A stretch of 64,000 bases of DNA from Acheta domesticus (Eukaryota > Arthropoda > Insecta > Orthoptera > Gryllidae), in the NCBI GenBank assembly GCA_031308135.1, contig JAHLJT010008756.1, positions 132,295,217-132,359,216 of the forward strand. Direction: 5' to 3'. Under the pieces are notes generated by a model that saw only the letters and a program-made list of their open reading frames with translations, did no database searches and was not told the origin of the DNA. Below, piece after piece: positions 56,528 through 64,000 of this stretch (position 1 is the stretch's first letter; the number at the start of each line of letters is the position of its first letter). The position numbers were made by a program, and so were the translations under genes.

Positions 56528-56965
56528 ACCGGGAGAGATGGCTCAGTGCATCAACCCTGATGTCACTGCAGTCCCTCTGACCGGGAGGTCCTCTCCCGAC
56601 GGCGGCAGGATTTTCGACACTATCACGACTATCGACGTCAGCTGTCTGGAGAAGAATTCAGTCGCTGTCTGGAGGAGAATTCTAGCGGCCGGGTGCTCTG
56701 ATCGGGAGTTTTTCGTGGTTTCTTCCGATCAACACCCAGGCGATATGCCGGAGCAGTAACCCTAACAAACGGGTCACGGACGCGCGCGATCTTTCCTTCC
56801 TCTTCGTTGTCCTATCCTCTCCTCTTACACACTTACACTAACATGCACTACACTACCACACATGCCGGGAGACCGGTCGGGAGCTTAGAGCTTGTCCCGG
56901 CTGGCGCGGTGCCCCGCTGGTGAGAGATACCTGGTTGAGGGGAAAACACCGCTAGTCGACGGTAG
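56528..56965 (+). mobile_element. SINE A, copy 7 (best-preserved head; cut by assembly gap)
   Basis: Starts ACCGGGAGAGATGGCTCAGT, with a good A box (TGGCTCAGTGC), then CACTGCAGTCCCTCTGACC. The B-box segment is partly lost (GAGGTCCTCTCCCGACGG). The body contains a local duplication of GTCTGGAGAAGAATTC / GTCTGGAGGAGAATTC. It ends at the N run inside the body. Confidence 0.9.
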
Positions 56966-57065
56966 NNNNNNNNNNNNNNNNNNNNNNNNNNNNNNNNNNN
57001 NNNNNNNNNNNNNNNNNNNNNNNNNNNNNNNNNNNNNNNNNNNNNNNNNNNNNNNNNNNNNNNNN
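56966..57065. other. assembly gap, 100 N
   Basis: Exactly 100 N, a conventional gap size. It interrupts SINE A copy 7, so its remainder is unresolved. Confidence 0.99.
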
Positions 57066-57574
57066 AATTGATTTCCTATAACTCGGGAACAAACATTTTT
57101 CAAATATTTTTATTTTTCTAAAATAATTATTTTCTAAATTCCTTTTTTTCGTGTTCTATTTTCGTAGTTTTTAATTCTGGGCCTCAAGAAAATGTGCGCA
57201 GATAAATATCTTTCCCCACACGTCATATACAGTTTTTACTGTTTTTTTGACAATTAAATAAATAAATAAAATAAAGGCTGGCGAGGGATGTGGGAGGGGT
57301 GGGCGAGGGATGGGAGTGGGGTGGCGAGGGAGGTGAGATGGGTGGGGGCGGCTGTTCGCCGGGCAACGGGAGTGAGGCGGTGAGAGGGGGTTTGGGCGGG
57401 CAGCGCCCCCAGGGAGCGGGCGGCGTCTGCGGAAATTAAAAGTCGGGGCTTCCGCCCCCGGCGTCACCGCATCGCCCCCGGCGGCGCCCGCAAAGAAATA
57501 TGCCCCAGAAAGGAGCCCCTCGGCGGCGGCGGCGGGGAGTGGAATCGAGGGTAGAGCGCGGGGCAAAACGCACA
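57066..57574. other. AT-rich then GC-rich patch
   Basis: 57280-57570 is G-rich then CpG-rich (GCGGCGGCGGCGG near 57520). No gene recognised. Confidence 0.4.
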
Positions 57575-58060
57575 CACCTTCACGTCCACCTTCTCCGTTA
57601 TCTCCACCTTCACCTTCACTTTTATATACACCTCCACCTTCACCTTCACCTCCACCTTCATCTTCACCTCCACCTTCACCTTCACCTTCACCTCCTCCTC
57701 CATCTTCATCTTCACTTCCACCTTCGCCTCTACCTCCACCTCCACTTCTATCCCTATCTCCACCTCCATCTTCACCTTCACTTTTATATCCACCTCCACG
57801 TTCACTTCCACCTTCACCTTCACTTCCACCTTCACCTTCACCTCCATCTTCACCTCCACCTTCACCTCCACCTTCACCTCCGCCTTCACCTCCATCCCCT
57901 TCACCACGATAACCTTCACTTTTATATACACCCTCACCTCCACGTTAACTCCCACGTTCACCTTGACCTTCCCCTTCACCTTGACCTTCACCTCCACCTT
58001 GACCTTCACCTCCATCTCCATCCACCTTCACCTCCTCTTCCATCCTTATCTCCACCTCTT
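57575..58060. repeat. CACCTTCACCTC-type pyrimidine microsatellite
   Basis: About 480 bp of degenerate CACCTT/CACCTC hexamers, with CACTTTTATA interruptions spaced irregularly (57618, 57780, 57918). Frames read HLHLHL or VKVEVK periods; not genes. Confidence 0.95.
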
Positions 58061-58755
58061 TACCAGGAAAATAAACAATGACACTAACATTGCTCCACGA
58101 TCTACACATTCACTCAATAAAACAAAAATATTTTCACCGAAACCCATGTTATATAGATTTACAAATCTAGTAATACTGATGAATGATGATAGTGATACTG
58201 ATAGATGATTTTTATCAACATTAACTTGGTTTTCATACACAATAACCTTTGTTACTTTCCTTTCTTCTCTGTGGTACCATCACATCTTGGCAATTACAGT
58301 ACCTTCCAGTAGTAGACCACTCACGATATTTGAGAACTTCACACAATTATCACTTTTCGAAAATCGAGGTGTTGACATATTTTTACGAGTGAACCGCTGG
58401 TAAAATCTATGTGACAATAGAGATGAACGTGGCTTTTCACCAAAAAATTGAGTAACATCTTTCGTCTGACGTGTTCTGTTGTGGTAAGTAATCTATCCCA
58501 ATTGCAAATATCAACGTAAGACCAAGGAAAATCAATGACGCGTAAAAACTCATCTAAGCTTTCGCCGCTTTCAGAATTTAGGAGCATACAAGTAATTACA
58601 ATGCCTCGAAGAAAGTGGAGCGAACGGGTTTGATTTTCCAGACCATCCAGCATCCCGGGAAGAAACCTGGTCGTAAACAAATTTTAACACGATATGACAC
58701 GAAGCGAGTGAAAAGGCGGGGACGGGAAGGGGGGGCCGAGGAACGGCGGGGGTGC
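58061..58755. other. no recognised gene
   Basis: Nothing seen. Confidence 0.4.
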
Positions 58756-59300
58756 GATTGATTGAGATTCCGGGCGCGTCAACTACAGAGGTCATTGGTC
58801 CCATAAGTGTAGTGCGTGTTTTCTGCATTGGGAGGTGATGGTGATCTTTTCCCCGTTGGATGGCGAGATGCGGCATCGACCCTTCCGTCGTCTAGTGGGG
58901 TTTTCCCCTCAACCAGGTATCTCCCACCAGCGAGGCACCTCCCCAGCCGGGACAAGCTGTAATCCAGGTCTCCCGGCATGTGTGCTGGTGTAGTGCATGT
59001 TAGTGTAAGTGTGTATGTAAGGGGAGAGGATAGGACAAGGAAGAGGAAGGAATGATCGCGCGCGGTCCGTTTGTTAGGATACTGCTTCGACATTCGCCTG
59101 CTCCGTTGATCGGTGAAACCAGGGCAATTACCGACCAGAGCAGCAGGCCACTAGAATTCTGCTCCAGACAGCGACTGAATTCGACCTAGCTGAGAAGGTA
59201 GTTGTCGAAAATCCTGCCGCCGTCGGGTCTGGAACCTAGGACCTCCCGGCCAGAGGCACTGCAGTGGCATCAGTTGATGCACTGAGCAGTCTCTCCCGGT
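58756..59300 (-). mobile_element. SINE A, copy 8 (near complete)
   Basis: Tail GATTGATTGAG at the left, full body, head at the right: GTCTGGAACCTAGGACC (B-box region, mutated) and TTGATGCACTGAGCAGTC (A-box region). 545 bp, close to copy 1. No GT expansion. No convincing target duplication. Confidence 0.9.
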
Positions 59301-59477
59301 TGCGGGGTGAGCGCCGAGTATGGCGTGGCGAAGGGGGCGTGGCGGCAGGGCGGGAGTGTGAGGGAGGATGGGGCGAAAAAGAAGCGCAGCTTTTACGCGC
59401 CGAGCAGCGGCACCGCGCGCAGGTTTACGGCGTTGAGTGGCGTGGGCGAGGCGAGGCGGAGCGGGTAGTGGGTAGAG
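59301..59477. other. G-rich unassigned stretch
   Basis: GGGCGTGGCGG modules; nothing recognised. Confidence 0.3.
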
Positions 59478-60107
59478 GGACTCAAGCATGAGGCCAGAAA
59501 ATACGTGTGGTGAGTGGTGGGAGTGGGGTTAAAGCGGAAGTGGGAGAGGACATGGAGCTTCAGAGGAGGTGGGGGGTGGGTGAAGGTACGCTTTACAGAG
59601 AGTTACCGGTCAGTAGGTCTACATAAATAAGGTCTACATTAATAACGTGTAATTATTTGAGGGATAACGACACTTGGTCTACTCTAAAAGGTCTACATAA
59701 TAAATGTCCTACCCATTCGCGCTAGTCGACATGAAAATATGTCTAATGCAAGTAATGTCCACATACAAAAATGTTTGTTGCCTAAATGTATACAGGCAGA
59801 GATGTCTACACGCAAAAATGAATATTGCAATATGTTAAACATGGCATTTGTATGTAGACTAGCGCGATATGTAGACATTTAATTATGTAGACATTTTAGA
59901 AGTAGACCAAGGGTCGTTATACCTCAAATATTACACATTATTTACGTAGACCTTATTTCAGTAGACCTACTGACTGGTAACCTCTGAAAGCGTCCCTCCT
60001 CCCACCCTACCACCTCCTCTGCTGCTCCACGTCCTCTCCCACTCCTGCTTCCAACCCCACTCCCACCACTCACCACACGTATTCCCTGGCCGTTTGCTTG
60101 AATCCCC
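59478..60107. repeat. ~630-bp imperfect palindrome with GTCTACAT motifs
   Basis: Left arm 59478-59790, right arm 59795-60107. On its complement the right arm repeats, in order, CAAGC...GGCCAG, ATACGTGTGGTGAGTGGTGG, GAGTGGGAGAGGAC-like purine blocks, TTACCRGTCAGTAGGTCTAC, TATTTGAGGTATAACGAC and CGCGCTAGTC. Outer arms match better than the centre. Both arms contain many copies of GTCTACAT. Another copy of CTACTGACCGGTAAC occurs just outside, at 60180-60195. Confidence 0.8.
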
Positions 60108-60199
60108 CACCCACTTACCCCGCCCCGCTCCGCCCCGCCCGCCCCGCCCCCGCCCGCCCGTCCGCCCCGCCCCCTCCCGCCTACTGACCGGTAACCGCT
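60108..60199. other. C-rich junction
   Basis: CCCCGCCCCGCC-type run at 60118-60178, then the CTACTGACCGGTAACC motif. Confidence 0.6.
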
Positions 60200-60860
60200 A
60201 AGGAAGATATGTGGTAGGGCAAGGGGATCGTGGTTGATGGTGGGAGTGGAGGCGGAGCTGCAGAGAGTGCGGTGGCGCAGTTCGAGGCGAGGAACGGTGT
60301 GCGGTGGGGATGGGGGAAGCGCGAAATGGGAGGAGGCAGAGGACCGGCGTTTAGAGACGACGCAGGGAGCGAAGGCGAGGGTGGGAGCGAGAGCGAAGCT
60401 GACGGTCTGAGACGGAGACAGGTGGAGGTGAACGCGATTGAGGTGCAGGTGAATAGAGTTGATGTAAAGAGTGGGGATGAAGAAAAGGAAAGAATAGGGA
60501 ATGTGGTAAAAAAGGCAATAAACTAAGGTGAAGGAAAGGCTGAAGATTGAGTGAGGGAAAGGGCGGGGATGAGATTGAAGAAAATGGTGAGGTTCGGGTG
60601 GAAAAAGGAGGGGTATAGGAAATTGAAATAATGGGGAGTGAGAAAAAGGAAGTGTGGGATGAGATGAATTAAAGGGTAGAGAGTAATGAATGAAAGTGAG
60701 TGAAGTGAATATGGGGTGGACGCAAGTGTGGGATTGGAGGTGAAGGAAGTGATGGAGATAGTGCGAAACAAAATATTAGAATGGGGTGTTGGAAGAGGGT
60801 TGGGACAGGGATGACAGAAATGATCGGGAGGGAGGTGAAGGCACGAATGAAGGCAGTGAT
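60200..60860. repeat. purine-rich tract (GTGGGG/GAAGG/GATGAGA modules)
   Basis: G/A-biased plus strand with no fixed period. Frames of up to 178 codons are composition-driven. Confidence 0.65.
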
Positions 60861-61490
60861 AGTTATGACACTCGCTATGAAGTAGAATCTTAAAAAGACC
60901 CAGTGGGAAGCAAGAGATATGTGATCTGGCTCGGTTCATGAGTGGTACGAACTGAAGGCGACAATGTGGCTCAAGGCACAGAACTTTCCGTTCCGACATT
61001 TTTACGTTATCGCCCTCCTCTTCATTGTCGCTACTTGGAGATTGGATGTGACCTATCATTTAACAGAAGGTTCCTTTGGATGTTAGTAGGCGCTTTAAAC
61101 CCCTTCGAAAGAGCAACAGAGTTTTTGTAGGTGTATAAAACTATTACTCTTGAAATAAATAACTTTTTCACTCAGTAACGAAAACACATGTTTTATGCAT
61201 TTACAATATTGCAGATGCGGAACGTATTTCCGACACAATTGCATTGCCAATAAGGTGACAGAGTGGCGGCAAATATCACAAAGGGCAATACTCAGGTCTT
61301 GAAAACGTTCGAAGTACTTGTCGTTTCGATAGATTAGTGGGAAGAGCAACTGGGGGCAAACCATGAAACCAGGGTACGAGTCTCATTAGGAGTGACAATT
61401 CTTTGAATGAATGTAATTATTAATACCATTACTGTGAGTATCAATTTGACTGTGATATACGTACATTCTGTAACCCATATTCGGCCAAGT
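60861..61490. other. no recognised gene
   Basis: Nothing seen. Confidence 0.4.
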
Positions 61491-61814
61491 CTCTCTCAGT
61501 GCCCCTGATGTTCGCTCGGCCCTCTCTGTGCACCCTGAGCTGTGCCAAGAGCAATCTCATAGACCGAGAAATCCCCGGGCAGAGAGCGGCTTTTGCGACA
61601 GCCAATTAACTGCATCAACTGAGCCCTCTTTCGGGGAACACCAGAGGCTCCTCTTCTCAGAAGCGAATTTCCTAGTTTCGCGCTTGCTCCTCGGGCCGCG
61701 GTTCGAGGCGAGCGGAGAGCTGTGCACCGCATCCACTCTGTCGCCGCAGCAACTCATCGTCGTCGACATCGCCGACGTCGACGCATCGGAGCATTTCGAC
61801 ATGTTCCACTGTAT
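61491..61814. other. unassigned GC-moderate segment
   Basis: Open on both strands (111 codons plus, 81 minus). It has codon-like CpG-rich sequence including TCGTCGTCGACATCGCCGAC and an acceptor-like TCTGTCGCCGCAG at 61737-61749. I recognise no domain. It could be an old exon truncated by the foldback element that follows. Confidence 0.25.
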
Positions 61815-62115
61815 GCAGGGTGTCCGGGGAGGAAACGTCGAAACTTCGAAAATAAGCTCTTAAGACAATTGTAAGCATATTTTTTCGAAAAAACTACGTG
61901 GATATTCCGAATGGTTTAGCCGCAATAAGCACTTAAATGTTGGTTTGAAAAATTGATTTCTAGGCAAACATTTGCATTATAGAAGAATAGAAACACTCCA
62001 GAAATATACAAGTTGTTTATTATTTACAAAGGAATGAATATATTTGTTCAGAAAGAAAAATTAAGCGAGAAATAAAAAAAGCACCCAATTTACACAATTC
62101 CACTGCTTTATAATA
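61815..62115. mobile_element. foldback element F, copy 2 (one arm plus spacer)
   Basis: Starts TGCAGGGTGTCCGGGGAGGA, then CGTCGAAACTTCGAAAATAA, ATATTCCGAATGG, TAAATGTTGGTTTGAAAA, ATAGAAACACTCCAGAAATA, and the spacer GCACCCAATTTACACAATTC. The spacer runs opposite to that of copy 1 relative to the plus strand. The second arm is missing. Confidence 0.8.
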
Positions 62116-62614
62116 AAAATGCAAATGCAAATAAATTATCGTAGAAACGTATTATTAAATAATTTTGTAGAATGTCCTAAATTATAATTAATAGTCTCAC
62201 AGTCTAATACGCTACTATCTTCTTCTTGACATGTAATATCTGAAAAACAATTATCCACTCCCTTTAAAAGAAAAGGCTGATTTCAATATTTCTCATTATC
62301 GAAATGCTTCATACGAGAATACTACGTAATCAATTCCAAAGGTCCTATGGCTATAAAAAATAATATTGGCATGGTTGATGAGCCTTAATGATAGTGAAAT
62401 AATGTGCCTCTGGGAATCCTCTCCCCCCTTAGGTCGCAGGGAAGTAGTTAGTTCGTCTATAACGGTATGCTGCCATATATTGATTTCTCTAATCAAAAAG
62501 TGTGTTCCGCGAAGTTAGTACAAAAAATTTATTCATTATTTAGAGTTTCCAGTGGGATCAAATATTATGGTCATAGACTCGTAAATGTCGTGCACGTTAT
62601 ATATCCGGAGGTGG
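62116..62614. other. AT-rich, no recognised feature
   Basis: Nothing seen. Confidence 0.4.
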
Positions 62615-62616
62615 CA

Positions 62617-62658
<42 letters not shown>

Positions 62659-62885
62659 CAGTGAGAAAGAGAAAGATAGAAAGGGACATGGTTGAGAAAG
62701 AGAAGATCTCTCGCAGTTTGCAGCACGTGTTTGAAAGTTCTTTTCCGGCATTCGCAACGTATTGATCGACGTAACCACAGAAAACTACCGATCAAAGCAG
62801 CCGGCCGCTAGAATTCTCCTGCACACGGCAGCTGACTTTGAACTAGCTACGCAGGTAGAGCCGAAAATTCGTCCCTCTCAAACTC
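62615..62885 (-). mobile_element. SINE A, copy 9 (middle fragment, diverged)
   Basis: From the GT run through TTTTCCGGCATTCGC, GAAAACTACCGATCA, GCCGGCCGCTAGAATTCTCC and GCCGAAAATTCG. It lacks both the tail half and the tRNA-like head. More diverged than other copies. Confidence 0.75.
62619..62656. repeat. (GT)19 microsatellite inside SINE A copy 9
   Basis: Nineteen GT units at the same body position as in copies 1 and 6. Confidence 0.9.
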
Positions 62886-63034
62886 TAGAGAAACCTGCAT
62901 TCAGCGACAATTCAGAGAAAACGCTAATGGTATTACGAAATCCTTGCAGATGGTCCTTGACACTTCCCTTTGAAACAGATGGAGCTGCTCTCATGTACAG
63001 ACTTGTACTAACGGCACGTTTCTCATTTCCTACT
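62886..63034. other. no recognised feature
   Basis: Nothing seen. Confidence 0.3.
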
Positions 63035-63625
63035 ACATTTTTTTTACTTTCCCGTATACGTACGTACACACGGAGTGATATACGTAATATAGGGAAAGTA
63101 ATGTGATGCAGCGCAAAAAAATGGTCAATTTTCGCCAGAAAAAATTTCGTTGCCGGGCGCAGATAACGAAAAAGTGGATAAAACCAGTTGCTAAATTAAG
63201 AAAATAATCCCCTAACACGTGATGTAGCCAGAACCCCTCTTTTGTGGGTCCTTGATACCGAAAAACCAATTGAAAGGAAAACGTCCGTCTATCTGTACGT
63301 CTGTCTGTCTATCTGACCGTCCGTCTGCCCGTCCGTCTGCCCGTCCGTCCGCCCGTCCGTCCGCCCGTCCGTCTGCTCGTCTGTCTGCCCGTCTGTCTGC
63401 CCGTCTGTCTGCGCGTCTGTCTGTCCGTCTGTCTGTCCGTCCGTCTGTCCGTCCGTCTGCCCGTCCGTCTGCCCGTCCGTCTGCCCGTCCGTCTGCCCGT
63501 CCGTCTGCCCGTCTGTCTGCCCGTCTGTCTACCCGTCTGTCTGCCCGTCTGTGAACACTGCTAGCGCCTAAACCATACGTACGATTTCTTCCAAAATGGA
63601 TGTACCCCGGTCGATCTGGTTTTCT
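63035..63625 (+). mobile_element. dispersed repeat V, copy with expanded microsatellite
   Basis: Begins with a hairpin (ACTTTCCCGTATACG...CGTAATATAGGGAAAGT, 63048-63101), then GTGATGCAGCGCAAAAAAAT, CTTGATACCGAAAAACC, a 270-bp GTCTG-type microsatellite and GTCTGTGAACAC. It aligns with 31655-31930 but carries the microsatellite at a point where that copy has none. Confidence 0.75.
63284..63552. repeat. (GTCTGYCC)n microsatellite
   Basis: Compound GTCC/GTCTG/GCCC repeats (CCGTCCGTCTGCCCGTCCGT and variants), about 270 bp. Confidence 0.95.
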
Positions 63626-64000
63626 ACGCATACAGGTCGCCTAGCGCCGCTGTTCTGCAATTCCTCCTCACGAAGCGCGCTGCGCGAATGGTTCTGAGAA
63701 AACGAGCAGGTGGCTGGGAAACACAACGTCTGCGGCGGGAGCGTCATTCATCAATGCAGAAGCGACGGCGGCGCGGCGCGGCGCCTCACAAAGGGCGACG
63801 CAGGTGAGTCAATAAAGCGAACGCCGCGCTGCGCCGCAGCGCCGCGACGCGCCGCCCCCGCCCGCCTTCTTCGCCCTTTGCATCCGAGACGCCAGCCCCG
63901 CCGCGCTGCGACGCGGCGCCACGAGCCTTTGACGGCCGCTGAAACATTCAGCGCAGCCCTCAGCCCTTCAGTACTTCGGGCGGCGAGCAAACTCCGCGGC
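63626..64000. other. GC- and CpG-rich window end
   Basis: Dense CpG, GCGGCGCGGCGCGGCGCC at about 63766-63783, and a consensus-like 5' splice site CGCAG|GTGAGT at 63799-63808. It could be the edge of a CpG-island promoter of a gene outside the window. No coding exon recognised. Confidence 0.35.

Noticed and set aside
57464..58081. HLHLHL and VKVEVK repeat frames
   Set aside because: Simple-sequence CACCTT/CACCTC repeat.
61491..61863. Coding exon ending at the foldback element
   Set aside because: No recognisable domain; both strands open; last part lies in the transposon. Kept only as an unassigned segment.

Overview
The window looks like intergenic or intronic DNA from a large, repeat-rich animal genome, most likely an arthropod and plausibly an insect. 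It has an AT-rich background, several tRNA-derived SINE families, decayed LINE fragments, a tyrosine-recombinase (Crypton-like) pseudogene, TA- and TTAA-flanked miniature elements, and many mini- and microsatellites. I found no operons, no bacterial-type genes, no rRNA or genuine tRNA gene, and no CRISPR array. No intact host protein-coding gene could be recognised. The long open frames rich in Pro/Arg/Gly/Ser or His/Leu are by-products of low-complexity DNA. The organism call rests on repeat types only and is an inference.

Layout. 0-6 kb: a 24-bp minisatellite, a complete 559-bp SINE (SINE A) with a perfect 12-bp target duplication, a LINE 3' end, a LINE RNase-H-end fragment running into a ~250-bp tandem array, then a GC-rich patch. 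6-10 kb: AT-rich, nearly featureless. 10-12.5 kb: three SINE copies and a pyrimidine-rich tract. 12.5-21 kb: mostly AT-rich, with a SINE A copy split by an insertion, a 1-kb purine-rich tract and a piggyBac-like MITE. 21-24 kb: a pyrimidine-rich tract, a long foldback element, a second hairpin, and two tandem copies of a small Cys-rich exon-like sequence. 26-28.4 kb: a purine-rich tract, a perfect 29-bp hairpin and a SINE A piece. 29-33.3 kb: two inverted copies of a dispersed repeat and the Crypton-like pseudogene. 33.9-35.7 kb: a 1.8-kb G-rich array of an 11-bp unit. 35.8-43.5 kb: SINE A copies, one with a nested 313-bp insertion, a LINE 3' end, GC-rich patches and a 1000-N gap. 45-46.8 kb: the best LINE copy, with several frame breaks. 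46.8-51.2 kb: minisatellites, low-complexity tracts and two MITE families. 51.4-57 kb: more SINEs, the same MITE pair in reverse order and a 100-N gap. 57-64 kb: a CACCTT-type tract, SINE A, a ~630-bp imperfect palindrome, another foldback copy, a GTCTG-type microsatellite inside a dispersed repeat, and a GC-rich end.

How it fits together. The recurrent actor is SINE A, with about nine copies or fragments plus one possible head remnant. The LINE copies show that reverse-transcription machinery has been present, but I cannot say which LINE mobilised SINE A. Both assembly gaps interrupt a SINE A copy, and GT microsatellites have grown from the same internal site in at least three copies. The candidates most worth following are the nested insertion at 36.1-36.5 kb with a hammerhead-like core, the two co-located MITE families, the 630-bp palindrome, the duplicated Cys-rich exon and the G-rich array.
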